A stretch of 64,000 bases of DNA. Source: Photobacterium aquimaris (GTDB taxonomy: Bacteria; Pseudomonadota; Gammaproteobacteria; Enterobacterales; Vibrionaceae). Shown piece after piece: positions 52,794 to 61,464 of this stretch. Location: the NCBI RefSeq assembly GCF_002954455.1, contig NZ_MSCC01000002.1:499558-563557 (forward strand), given 5' to 3'. The notes beneath the pieces are model-generated. The model saw only the letters and a program-made list of their open reading frames with translations, did no database searches and was not told the origin of the DNA. Numbering within the stretch: the stretch's first letter is position 1; each line of letters begins with the position of its first letter. The position numbers and the translations under genes are program-made.

Positions 52794-53834
52794 ATGTGTA
52801 ACGTATGCGGCTGTGGAGATAGTCGAATTGAAGGCCATTCTCACGAACATTCTCATGATCACAGCCATGATGATCACCATCATCACGAACATCCACATCA
52901 GCACAATGATCACCACCATGCTGGCACAGATGCACCGCAGTCAGTAGTGATCCATCATCATTATCATCATCAGGGTGATGTTCATCATCATGTTCATTAT
53001 ACGTTGCCAGCAGATACTATGCTTCAGCAAGCAACGTATGGACATCATCATGAGCATGAAACTAATCATGCGCATCATGACGATAATCATCATATGCACC
53101 ATCAACCTGAGCGTTTGAATTCAGGTGATCTCCATTATGGTAAGGGTGAAGCTGAAGTCCATGTTGCTGGTGTTTCACAGCGACAACTACTCACACTAGA
53201 AATGGATATATTAGGTAACAATAATCAACTTGCAGCTCATAACCGAGAGCATTTTATTGAAAACCAGCAATTGGTGCTAAATTTAGTCTCAAGCCCTGGT
53301 TCTGGTAAAACAACGTTGTTAACTGAAACTTTGATGGAATTAAAAGATCGCTGTGCCTGCGCTGTGATCGAAGGTGATCAACAAACCTCTAATGATGCTG
53401 ATCGTATTCGTGCAACATCAGTGCCTGCGATTCAAGTAAATACAGGTAAAGGTTGTCATCTTGATGCTCAAATGATCCATGATGCCTATCATCAATTGGC
53501 GATTAATAAACCTGGCTTTTTGTTTATCGAAAATGTGGGTAATTTAGTTTGTCCTGCCAGTTTTGATCTTGGTGAGGCATCTAAAGTAGCTATTTTATCG
53601 GTGACTGAAGGTGAAGATAAACCGCTTAAATATCCAAATATGTTTGCAGCTGCAGATTTAATGATCATTAATAAAATCGATTTGCTGCCTTATGTTGATG
53701 TTGATATCGATGATTGCGTTGCCAATGCACGTAAAGTAAACCCTGAAATTCAAGTGATTAAGCTGTCAGCTAAAACTGGAGAGGGTATGGATGCATGGCT
53801 CAATTGGTTAACTGAAAATCGTCAGCAATTGTAA
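52794..53834 (+). CDS. hypB: Nickel-binding GTPase HypB with very long His-rich domain
   Basis: 346 aa (E. coli HypB 290). ATG 52794 starts MCNVCGCG, the high-affinity N-terminal nickel motif; the in-frame TTG at 52785 is not needed. Residues ~15-107 hold 36 histidines in three clusters ([36 protein letters not shown]), far more than in E. coli HypB. The GTPase part shows [42 protein letters not shown] and [10 protein letters not shown]. The His-rich part should store nickel. hypC, hypD and hypE do not follow; a terminator does. Confidence 0.95.
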   Translation: MCNVCGCGDSRIEGHSHEHSHDHSHDDHHHHEHPHQHNDHHHAGTDAPQSVVIHHHYHHQGDVHHHVHYTLPADTMLQQATYGHHHEHETNHAHHDDNHHMHHQPERLNSGDLHYGKGEAEVHVAGVSQRQLLTLEMDILGNNNQLAAHNREHFIENQQLVLNLVSSPGSGKTTLLTETLMELKDRCACAVIEGDQQTSNDADRIRATSVPAIQVNTGKGCHLDAQMIHDAYHQLAINKPGFLFIENVGNLVCPASFDLGEASKVAILSVTEGEDKPLKYPNMFAAADLMIINKIDLLPYVDVDIDDCVANARKVNPEIQVIKLSAKTGEGMDAWLNWLTENRQQL

Positions 53835-53865
53835 TTAATGACTGTATTTTAGTAAGAATTAATAT

Positions 53866-53900
53866 GCTGTATATATCGATATTATATATACAGCTTTTTT
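53866..53900 (+). terminator. Intrinsic terminator after hypB
   Basis: GCTGTATATAT pairs with ATATATACAGC across 7 nt and is followed by six T, 32 nt after the hypB stop. The rest of the gap to 54097 holds no recognisable gene. Confidence 0.88.
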
Positions 53901-54097
53901 AATATTTTTATTTAACATTGATATTGAAGAATAATAAGTGATAGTGTTCAAAAAAACGTTTAAATAGCTAAATTAGTACTATCATTTTTTTTATTTATCT
54001 ATAAAATCCCGCGCACATTGCTAACAGAGCTTAAGCGCATACTTGCGTAATGTCTCTCATTAGCGACAATTTTGACAATAAATAACGTAAGTAGCCA

Positions 54098-54403
54098 ATG
54101 AAAACACACTCCTTTGTTGCAGCAACTGTACTTCTATTATCTGGCTGTGATATCACCACTGAAACACGTCAGCCGCCAACGGTTAAAGATATTGAAATGT
54201 GTCAACAGCGTATTGCTGTGAAAACCAATTACTCAGTAACAGAAATGTCTGATAATCAGTTAGATAATAAATCTAAGGATAACCGTGGTTGGGTATATGT
54301 TAATTATCAAAAAGATAATAATCGGGGATACCTAAAATTTCGATGTAACTCAAGTTATGTCGAAGTCTGGGCGGCAGGTGCTGCAATGTGGACTGGTTTA
54401 TAA
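54098..54403 (+). CDS. Small lipoprotein of unknown function
   Basis: 101 aa. MKTHSFVAATVLLLSGC has a lipobox LSGC with Cys17 as the lipidated residue. The mature part is polar, with two further cysteines (EMCQQRI and FRCNSSY) that could pair, and ends VEVWAAGAAMWTGL. I do not recognise a family. No convincing Shine-Dalgarno is visible beyond GTAAGTAG. It is a single gene between the hypB terminator and its own terminator. The lipobox and clean terminator make it a likely real gene. Confidence 0.65.
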   Translation: MKTHSFVAATVLLLSGCDITTETRQPPTVKDIEMCQQRIAVKTNYSVTEMSDNQLDNKSKDNRGWVYVNYQKDNNRGYLKFRCNSSYVEVWAAGAAMWTGL

Positions 54404-54414
54404 GTGATTTTTAG

Positions 54415-54449
54415 ATGCTCATACTAACATTAGTATGAGCATTTTTTTA
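54415..54449 (+). terminator. Intrinsic terminator after the small lipoprotein gene
   Basis: ATGCTCATACTAA is the exact reverse complement of TTAGTATGAGCAT (54430-54442) and is followed by TTTTTTT. It is placed between convergent genes and may serve both. Confidence 0.88.
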
Positions 54450-54466
54450 TGTGTGTTCGTTGCTAT

Positions 54467-55117
54467 TTAAAACTGTGATGTTGTAATCAGAGTTGGAAAT
54501 AGATCGGTATTTTTATAATGATACTGGATTACATATTCCCCATGAATTGGCAGCATTATAAAATAGAGTAATTCGTAGCAATTTTTCTTAACGATACTAT
54601 CAATGGTTTTTAATGCTATCGCATTACTCAGTGTCATTGGAAGTTCGCAGTATGGCGTTATAAATAAACGGGTGTCATTTTCCACCTGATCGACAACTTC
54701 AGTTATATCTTCTTTATTATCAAACCGTTGTAGTCTGTTATTTTTCGTCAGTGGTTGTCTAATCACACGCTGAATAACACGGTAGTACTCATATTCAGCC
54801 CAACAACATAGGATATTGCCAAATAATGCGATAGCTTGTTTCTCGATTTCAATATAATAAGAAGCAAGGCTATCTAGAGGCACAATGCCATTAATAGATT
54901 GTGTATAATCACTTGTAATGCACTGATAAAGATTATCTGTTTGGTATGGCATTAAGTGATTAATGGTTTCTATTCGCGCATTGACTAATGTAGAAAAGAA
55001 GTCAGTATCGTCATGCAAATGGATATGCTCATCAATAAACTGGAGAAAGTTGTGTTGTATTGTTGATTGATGAGTGCATGTAGAAGTAACTGAACTCATG
55101 ATTACATTGGTGTGCAT
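54467..55117 (-). CDS. Hypothetical cytoplasmic protein
   Basis: 216 aa from ATG 55117. The frame can extend to a TTG at 55147, which I reject because no ribosome site is seen there. The sequence looks helical, with no signal peptide and no membrane segment (HNFLQFIDEHIHLHDDTDFFSTLVNARIETINHL; ASYYIEIEKQAIALFGNILCCWAEYEYYRVIQRV; LFITPYCELPMTLSNAIALKTIDSIV). I recognise no family. An FNR/CRP-like sequence, GTGATAGTTATCAA, lies about 80 bp upstream at 55198-55211. Confidence 0.5.
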   Translation of the reverse strand: MHTNVIMSSVTSTCTHQSTIQHNFLQFIDEHIHLHDDTDFFSTLVNARIETINHLMPYQTDNLYQCITSDYTQSINGIVPLDSLASYYIEIEKQAIALFGNILCCWAEYEYYRVIQRVIRQPLTKNNRLQRFDNKEDITEVVDQVENDTRLFITPYCELPMTLSNAIALKTIDSIVKKNCYELLYFIMLPIHGEYVIQYHYKNTDLFPTLITTSQF

Positions 55118-55147
55118 CGCATAATATACTCGATAAAAAATGACCAA

Positions 55148-55607
55148 TGAATTGTAATTAATTCATTAATTAAATAATGCATGGTGATGTATATACTGTG
55201 ATAGTTATCAAATAAAACCAGCCCCTATTTTAGTATTTGGGCATTATGTTCCATTTTGGTATTTTTGGTTGTTATCCAATGTTTTTGGAGTATTAGTCGT
55301 CGCTGTTATTACCTTTTTTATGATTGAGTTTTATAAAAAAAAGTGAATTTACGTTATTGAGCATCATCTTTTAAAATTGAAATTGATACTAATATCTATG
55401 ATATCAGTCGCAAAAAATATGCAGTATTAAATATGACTAAATTTTTATTTGTGATCAGCCTTGATTGGTTTTTATTTAAAATTTTTATTATTTAATTTGT
55501 CGTTATTATATTGCGATGTTTTTATAAAGTAATGCCATAAGATTTAATATTTGGTCAAAACAATGTCATGCAGGTATTGTTTATTTTATTGATGTTAAAG
55601 GAATAAT
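55148..55607. other. AT-rich intergenic region
   Basis: 460 bases with no credible gene. The only ordered element I see is GTGATAGTTATCAA at 55198-55211, nine of ten conserved bases of an FNR site and also close to half a CRP site, facing the minus-strand hypothetical gene. Confidence 0.5.
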
Positions 55608-56095
55608 ATGAGTAAATTTTTTTGGCTTGCTTGGTTTTGTACCATACTGTTGCCTATCCATGCTAAAGCGGGTGAGTGGAACTCATCAGGTATTGATGGA
55701 CACTATGTTTTATCATCATTGATTGATGAGCAACAGGGACAAAAAAAGTTTTCTTTTCGCTGTATAAAGCCAAATATAACAATAATGGTTTTGAACGTTT
55801 TTTAAGCCAATGTAATAAAAATGGTTTTGATAAAACGGTATCAATGACCATTAATGGTCAAAAAGTACATATGGATAAGATTTGTCGTAGAACAGAATAT
55901 AGTAAAAATTACTGGGTATATACACCAACGACCAATGAGGGATTGGCATTTCTGATCACACAGTTTAAATATACTGAAACGGTCAATATTCATAAAGTAT
56001 TTGTCAATATTTACAAGCAAAAATCAGATTTAAACTTTAGGATTTCAGCCAAGGGTTTTGCGCAATCATGGAATAAATCATCTCAAATGCTTTAA
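55608..56095 (+). CDS. Small secreted protein split at an A_AAA_AAG slippery site (-1 frameshift)
   Basis: Frame one gives a signal peptide (MSKFFWLAWFCTILLPIHAKA) and stops after 65 codons. The -1 frame continues without a stop as VFFSLYKAKYNNNGFERFLSQCNKNGFDKTV and runs to 56095 (...SAKGFAQSWNKSSQML). A -1 shift at 55742-55748 joins them into a 162-aa protein. That heptamer reads A_AAA_AAG in phase (CAA AAA AAG), the same slip site as E. coli dnaX. One missing A in the run, by mutation or sequencing error, is the simpler alternative. No strong downstream hairpin is seen. Two cysteines (SQCNK, KICRR) and a beta-rich mature part are visible; the family is not recognised. The start follows AAAGGAATAAT. 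Confidence 0.55.
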
Positions 56096-56173
56096 TGGTG
56101 CAAGCGTAATTTGATTATATTTAAGAGGCGGTATCGAGAGATTGATATCGTTTTTTAGTTTTAGAAAATAGAG

Positions 56174-56247
56174 TGGAGCGGATAACGGGAATCGAACCCG
56201 TGTCATTAGCTTGGGAAGCTAAGGTAATACCATTATACGATATCCGC
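56174..56247 (-). tRNA. tRNA-Gly (CCC anticodon)
   Basis: The 74-nt RNA on the minus strand has a perfect acceptor stem GCGGATA/TATCCGC, anticodon stem TTAGC/GCTAA with loop TTCCCAA (anticodon CCC), T arm ACGGG-TTCGATT-CCCGT and an encoded CCA end. Confidence 0.95.
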
Positions 56248-56426
56248 TAAGTGCATTTACAATAAACATTTTTATGGTGGTGGTCAAGGTAATCGACTGT
56301 TTATTCTAGGATTAATACGAAAGATGAATAAATTGCGCTATTTTAAATAGTCGTTGTGCAAAATGGCAGCAATTACTTTGTTGAACGACGATAAAATAAA
56401 ACGTTGATAGATATTAATTATGGTAT

Positions 56427-56609
56427 GTGAAATATATACCTATGCCAGCCATGAAAATACGTATATCGAATTATATTTATATTACTACTTCAATTGGGTT
56501 AACAAAATTTTCTCCATCTAATGATCAAATAGAAGCGGTATTTAAGCATATCGACGAAGCCCTTTATTGTTCGAAAAAGAATGGTCGTAACTGTATTACT
56601 ATTCTATAA
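56427..56609 (+). pseudogene. Fragment of a GGDEF (diguanylate cyclase) domain
   Basis: The 60-residue frame contains ITTSIGLTKF...DQIEAVFKHIDEALYCSKKNGRNCITIL, which matches the last ~45 residues of GGDEF domains (a T-x-S-x-G strand, then ADxALYxAKxxGRN). The catalytic GG[DE]EF loop and everything before it are absent, and the first ~12 codons look like non-coding DNA. It is a remnant with no enzymatic capacity. It lies 180 bp from the tRNA-Gly gene, a common site of insertion and deletion. Confidence 0.75.
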
Positions 56610-56662
56610 AATAACAACAGTATTAACTACGGTTTGGCAGTTAATACTTCCAATAACGCATA

Positions 56663-57148
56663 TTAGATTGATAGTAAACGAGACATGCCAATAGCATTGA
56701 AGCCGTAACCTGTAGGTACGCTAAGCGAATCATCAATAACAAAATCAAATTTCTGCCAAAATGAAGCTGAATTTTGGACCGAAATTAATGAGGCTGTTTG
56801 ATAATCCATAGTCTTTAGAGTTACAAATAAGTGGTTGATCAATAAAAAAGGCAGTCCTTGTCCTTGTAATGCTGGTGTAATCGCTAAATCATGAAGATGT
56901 AAATGCGTACTATCTATGTATTTGCTGGCTTGATTTAACTGAGGTAGAGATTTTTTATCGCAAGGATGACTAATCAGATAGCCGACAACCAGATGTTCAT
57001 CATCAAGACAAACAAAACATGTTTGTGGTGATATCGCTATTTTTGTTTTTAAAACAGTCATAGATTCAAAATAATCATCGCCATAAGCTAATTGCTGAAT
57101 ATGTTCTATTTGATGCCAATGCGATGATGTTATGGGGCTTAGCTTCAT
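56663..57148 (-). CDS. GNAT-family N-acetyltransferase
   Basis: 161 aa. The acetyl-CoA loop is LHDLAITPALQGQGLPFLLINHLF (Q-x-x-G-x-G/A type, here QGQGLP), and NSASFWQKFDFV matches the family's C-terminal N-x-x-A-x-x-x-Y/W-x-K-x-G-F motif. The substrate is unknown. It starts MKLSPITSSHWHQIEHIQQLAYGDDYFES, typical for a small GNAT. It is a single minus-strand gene with no evident operon partner. Confidence 0.85.
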   Translation of the reverse strand: MKLSPITSSHWHQIEHIQQLAYGDDYFESMTVLKTKIAISPQTCFVCLDDEHLVVGYLISHPCDKKSLPQLNQASKYIDSTHLHLHDLAITPALQGQGLPFLLINHLFVTLKTMDYQTASLISVQNSASFWQKFDFVIDDSLSVPTGYGFNAIGMSRLLSI

Positions 57149-57703
57149 ATTTTTATTCTTGTTGGTTTTTTCTATTTATACATAGTGCTTATAGCCAATG
57201 CAATGCGATCACTAAGGCTGTTAATAAATTAATTGTAACCAAAGTTGTATTTGGTATTACCGTTGTGTTAATAAACATCTTATTATGGCAATGGCATCAT
57301 TGTATGGTATTAGGTATATTCATTATTTTTACCAAAGGCAGCAACGTCATATATTAAGGTGATGGGATGTAATACTGCAACGATTGCTAATACATTAAAG
57401 TGATATTTAAATAATGCGTAATAATTCAATATTAAAGTATTTTTAGAGTTAATAATCATCGACTAATAACCATGATTGGTTATGTTTACGCTTAAATATA
57501 AAATATTTTAATGATGAGATGGGAGTATAAATTCATGTCATCGCTATTTATTGATTAATTATCTTAATAAATTTCGCAGGATGATACTAATAATAGGCAG
57601 TATATTTTTAAGAATTTTGATTCCATTTAAAAGGATTAATCTGCTTATAAAAGTTGTTAGAATGCGCAGCAGTAATTAAGCTATATTATTCATTGGATTA
57701 AAG
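57149..57703. other. Intergenic region without a convincing gene
   Basis: 555 AT-rich bases. A 77-codon hydrophobic frame (57124-57357) overlaps the GNAT start and lacks a ribosome-binding site; I see no RNA gene or repeat. Nothing else is supported. Confidence 0.5.
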
Positions 57704-57922
57704 ATGGTTTCATTAGTACGGTTTTTGTTATTACCACAACAACGATTACAGTATCGTTTAAAATTTGTACGATTTAAAATCAAAAGTATTGAAAAAACGA
57801 TCCGTTATTGTGTTACTCATGGGCTAAATAATAACCCTCAGTTTTTATTGTGCTACTTAGACCGTTATTGTACCGAATTTGAAGTGCTTTATGCGCGTCA
57901 AATTGAAAATAAATCATTATAA
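57704..57922 (+). CDS. Small basic hypothetical protein
   Basis: 72 aa, rich in Arg, Lys, Leu and Tyr (MVSLVRFLLLPQQRLQYRLKFVRFKIKSIEKTIRYCVTHG...LLCYLDRYCTEFEVLYARQIENKSL). There are three cysteines and no clear membrane segment. A weak GGATTAAAG precedes the ATG. The codon use and amino-acid pattern look protein-like, but I recognise no family and a chance ORF cannot be ruled out. Confidence 0.4.
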   Translation: MVSLVRFLLLPQQRLQYRLKFVRFKIKSIEKTIRYCVTHGLNNNPQFLLCYLDRYCTEFEVLYARQIENKSL

Positions 57923-58034
57923 ATCAGTTGGTAAAAATACATCTTATCTGCGGTTAATTAAATCTGCTGTTCGGTTGAGATCTCATACGAAAAATCCAGT
58001 ATTATAGCAGCATGTTTATTTATAGTTATTAAGT

Positions 58035-59339
58035 ATGAAAAATCCACAAGCCATTCCTTTAGTTGATGATGTTGATACATTAACTCGACTAAAAACAGCA
58101 TTTGTTGCGGGTATTTGGGCGACATTAGCCAGTATTTCTATTGGTTTTTTGTTTAAAGTTTGGTTGGCGCAGTGGGTTGCAAAAGATGATTTAGCATTAT
58201 TCAATAGTGTTATTGATATTGTGTCATTATCGTTAATATTAATGACAGGATTTCGATCATCAATGGTGGTTACGTATAGTCAAACCCATAATGATCATGA
58301 CATTATAAATATATTTCGATTTAGTTTGATTGTGATGGTATTAATCACATGGGGATTAGTTTTACCTTATATAAAACACGAACTCCATATTAATGTTGGC
58401 TATTTTGAGATGGTTGGCGTTATTTTTGGTATGGGATTAAAAATATACTTTACCAATTTAATTGCTATGTACCGTTTATATGATGTGTCAAATAAAGTCA
58501 CTTGGATTGAGCCGACCTCTAACGTTATTACCTTTATTAGTTGTTACTATATTTTCCATTTTAGCGCATTAGCCTCACTTTTTTACAGTGTGATGGTCTC
58601 TTCATTGATTGTTGCTCACTTCATGTATTGGCAGCGCAGAAAACAAATTGCCACAAAACCATTAACAACGGTTCAGCTAGATCCGAATATGCGTAACTAT
58701 GTGCGTAAAAGTTTCACCGCATCGTTAGAAGCTGGAGCAAGTATTCTAATGATTTATGCGGCTGTTTTGCTGACGATCACCCATTTTAGTCTGGATGAAT
58801 TAGGTGATTTCCAAGTTGTTGTAAGGCCTATTTTCACTTACATGACAATGTTATTTGTATTTCCGATTTATCGATTTGTATTACCTGAATTATCTCAAAG
58901 TGTCCGTAAAGGGGAACATGCTCAAATACGCGCTATTCGTCGTTGGGTGTATCGGTTAGCGATTATTGTGAGTACGATTTTTTTCTTAGTGATGTTAGTT
59001 GGCGGTAAAGAGATCATTGGGTTTATTTTTCCGGCTCAATATCAAGGTGCTGAAATTGTATTATTTCACTTTTCGATCTTCTTTATTTTCATGATGCTTA
59101 ATGCATACCAGTTAGCCTATATAAAAGCGCATGGAAAATTCACTTTAAGTTTAATGATCCGCATAAGTGGTATTGTCACTTTGGTTGTTAGCTATTATCT
59201 GTTGGCATTATTTACCGCTAACGTAGTTGCAATAATTGTTGCGTTAGGCTTAGGTTATGTGATGATGTTTATTTTATCGACTATTGCTGAGCAGCAAATT
59301 TTACGTGACTATCGACGCCAAGGTATTGCGGTTGATTAA
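58035..59339 (+). CDS. Polysaccharide flippase-like (MATE/MOP superfamily) membrane protein
   Basis: 434 aa with about 12 membrane helices, beginning with a short cytoplasmic tail (MKNPQAIPLVDDVDTLTRLKT) and a helix FVAGIWATLASISIGFLFKVWLAQWV. The layout, with a repeat-like half (YVRKSFTASLEAGASILMIYAAVLLTI; PEFSQ-like PELSQSVRKGEHAQIRAIRRW), resembles Wzx-type lipid-linked oligosaccharide flippases. No glycosyltransferase gene is nearby, so the substrate is unknown. It is a single gene closed by a bidirectional terminator. Confidence 0.7.
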   Translation: MKNPQAIPLVDDVDTLTRLKTAFVAGIWATLASISIGFLFKVWLAQWVAKDDLALFNSVIDIVSLSLILMTGFRSSMVVTYSQTHNDHDIINIFRFSLIVMVLITWGLVLPYIKHELHINVGYFEMVGVIFGMGLKIYFTNLIAMYRLYDVSNKVTWIEPTSNVITFISCYYIFHFSALASLFYSVMVSSLIVAHFMYWQRRKQIATKPLTTVQLDPNMRNYVRKSFTASLEAGASILMIYAAVLLTITHFSLDELGDFQVVVRPIFTYMTMLFVFPIYRFVLPELSQSVRKGEHAQIRAIRRWVYRLAIIVSTIFFLVMLVGGKEIIGFIFPAQYQGAEIVLFHFSIFFIFMMLNAYQLAYIKAHGKFTLSLMIRISGIVTLVVSYYLLALFTANVVAIIVALGLGYVMMFILSTIAEQQILRDYRRQGIAVD

Positions 59340-59387
59340 GCATGATATAAGTGAAAAACATTAGTGCATTAGTGTCATAAATTACAC

Positions 59388-59427
59388 AAAAAGGTTGAGT
59401 GGCAATGATAGCCACTCAACCTTTTTT
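59388..59427. terminator. Bidirectional terminator between the flippase-like and NicO genes
   Basis: AAAAAGGTTGAGTGGC pairs perfectly with GCCACTCAACCTTTTT across 7 nt, between convergent stops at 59339 and 59451. The A-rich and T-rich arms suit both directions. Confidence 0.9.
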
Positions 59428-59450
59428 AAATGCTAAAGTAAAAAATAACT

Positions 59451-60539
59451 TTATAGCACTGGCGACATACCATAGCTGTGGCCATTAAGAAGTAACAAGC
59501 CTAATAATACCAATAATATACCTCCAATTAGTTTGATGATAATACTGGTCATTGTGCGCTGACGTTGATTGGTGGCTAAATAGCGACTAACAATCTTTTT
59601 ACCAGATAAGGTCAGTAATGCGATTCCAGATGTAGTAAGCGCCGTACCTACTGCCATTAAAATTGCACTGATAACTCCAAGCCAATAAAGACCGACCATA
59701 TTGGCAAATAACAGTACTAAAATAGCACCGGTACAAGGTCGAATACCGATACTGAATACAATCACAATGTATTCACGTAAGCTAGCAGCACTATTGATTT
59801 CATCAGCATTAGCGAAGTGTTTATGACCACAACCGCAGTTATCGCCATGATCATGATGGTGGTGATGTTGTGCCGTTCTAAGTTGCCATGCTTGCTTTAA
59901 GCTGCGATAAATAACAATCGCGCCTAGTAATAGCATTGCCATAAAGCTGTAACTAATAAATTGATCTGCAGCATCGTTAACTTGGCGCATTGATGATTTA
60001 AAAAATACCAATAGAATGCTAACAAGTGTAATCGCAACAATAGCTTGTACAAATGCTGAAACTACCGTTATTATCAAACTGGCTTTTATTTTTGCAGGGT
60101 TAGTAGCAAGGTAAGTGGTGACTATCATCTTGCCATGGCCGGGGCCTAAGGAATGAAAGATACCGTAAAGAAAGCTCAGTCCTGCTAATGAATAAGCAGC
60201 GGTTATGTTTTGCTGGGCATCATAAAGTAAATCACTGAGCTGGCCATTAATATCGCGTTGCCATTTAATGCTAGTCATTAACATCGTAGGCCATTGTAGC
60301 CATAAATAATAACCGCTACCAAGAAATAACAGTAATACAATGGTTCGAGTTAACCAAGAGATTGGGGCTAGGTTAATATCTGAATTGTGATGATCACACG
60401 TTGCGCTATGACCATCATGGTTGTGTTCTAAATGATGATGTTCACATAGATGGTGGTGTTCATTGGGCTCATGCTGATCGCGGCACGAAGAGGCAGCAGT
60501 ATTATTTGCCTCTGAGATTGAGTTGCAACCGGGTTTCAT
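59451..60539 (-). CDS. NicO/RcnA-family nickel/cobalt transporter
   Basis: 362 aa. The N-terminal ~60 residues are His-rich (EHHHLCEHHHLEHNHDGHS), followed by a first helix and the NicO features GLSFLYGIFHSLGPGHGKMIVTTYLATNP, a second His-rich loop (QHHHHHDHGDNCGCGHKHF), and GIRPCTGAILVLLFANMVGLYWLGV. These HxGxxHGK/GIRPC motifs belong to Ni/Co permeases (PF03824). It may import Ni for hydrogenase or export excess Ni/Co. The DUF1007 gene lies immediately upstream (21-nt gap), a common pair. Confidence 0.88.
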   Translation of the reverse strand: MKPGCNSISEANNTAASSCRDQHEPNEHHHLCEHHHLEHNHDGHSATCDHHNSDINLAPISWLTRTIVLLLFLGSGYYLWLQWPTMLMTSIKWQRDINGQLSDLLYDAQQNITAAYSLAGLSFLYGIFHSLGPGHGKMIVTTYLATNPAKIKASLIITVVSAFVQAIVAITLVSILLVFFKSSMRQVNDAADQFISYSFMAMLLLGAIVIYRSLKQAWQLRTAQHHHHHDHGDNCGCGHKHFANADEINSAASLREYIVIVFSIGIRPCTGAILVLLFANMVGLYWLGVISAILMAVGTALTTSGIALLTLSGKKIVSRYLATNQRQRTMTSIIIKLIGGILLVLLGLLLLNGHSYGMSPVL

Positions 60540-60560
60540 TCGGAAAATCCTAAATCAATG

Positions 60561-61229
60561 CTATTTAGTGGAAGGCAAGGCATTGTCGACATTGCAGTAC
60601 AGTTTAACTGTTTGGGTAAATACCTGACCTAATTTATCATCAGGATCCGGGCTTTCATCGGCAGGAATCGACATTGCATACGTAACTTGTTCGGGTGTTG
60701 GATGTGGCTCGATAAGTTTAAAGCTACAGGTTTTGGCTAATTCAGGTGACAGTACAATGTCACTTTTGTTACCCCATGACATATCGACATAATAACTTGG
60801 TTCAAAGATTAACAATTTAAGTGAATCTTTGGTGACTGTTTTCGGTCTTGCCAATGGAAGCTCAAAGGTTAGCGTCGCTTTTGCTCGCGGTTTTATTAAT
60901 TCACCGCCCGCTGGAATATGGTATTTAATTGGGGTTTCGTTATCATAGAAATAAGTAAAATAATGCGCGTTTTTCATGTTTTCCATCACTGATGCAGCAA
61001 TGTTTTTCAAGGTTTTTTGTTTATTCTTCGGTGACATATCTTCGCCATCAAGCATATAAGCGGTGGTCATGGCATCAAATGTCCACACCATTTTAAACCC
61101 TGTGATTTGATTATTACTTCCTTCAATATAGGTCTTCATATCAATCCATGAATGAGGATGTGCTTGACTGGTTATTGGTGATAACGCAGCAATTGATAAC
61201 ATAAAACCGCAAAGGACATTCCTGCGCAT
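60561..61229 (-). CDS. DUF1007 periplasmic protein
   Basis: 222 aa from ATG 61229, which has GGAG six bases upstream. The longer frame to 61307 would put a non-signal segment first. The signal peptide MRRNVLCGFMLSIAALSPITSQA is cut just before HPHSWIDMKTYIEG, the hallmark of DUF1007 with its His-Pro-His metal-type start. Other family stretches are FKMVWTFDAMTTAYML and FEPSYYVDMSW. DUF1007 proteins usually accompany NicO or zinc/nickel ABC transporters, so a periplasmic metal-binding partner of the next gene is inferred. Confidence 0.85.
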   Translation of the reverse strand: MRRNVLCGFMLSIAALSPITSQAHPHSWIDMKTYIEGSNNQITGFKMVWTFDAMTTAYMLDGEDMSPKNKQKTLKNIAASVMENMKNAHYFTYFYDNETPIKYHIPAGGELIKPRAKATLTFELPLARPKTVTKDSLKLLIFEPSYYVDMSWGNKSDIVLSPELAKTCSFKLIEPHPTPEQVTYAMSIPADESPDPDDKLGQVFTQTVKLYCNVDNALPSTK

Positions 61230-61464
61230 GTAAAACTCCATATTCATCATGTGATGAGTGCAAACAGTAAGGGGATAATTAGTTCTGAAAATGTAATGTA
61301 ATAACATAGAGCTATTGATTGATCTAGGTGAACAATAACTGATTATCGCGTATTTTGAATTGAAATTTAAACCGAAGCCTGATTGATAGTTTAAATAAAG
61401 AATATTGCGAAATTGAGCTGCTAAATGAGTATTTATTAGCAGCTCATTATTGGAAGAGTGACGA

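Noticed and set aside
54415..54442. NikR-type operator, because the palindrome contains CATAC and GTATG
   Set aside because: The half-sites are in the wrong orientation and spacing, and the T-run shows it is a terminator.
57124..57357. 77-codon hydrophobic ORF
   Set aside because: It starts inside the GNAT gene on the other strand, has no ribosome-binding site and no recognisable domain; AT-rich DNA gives such frames by chance.
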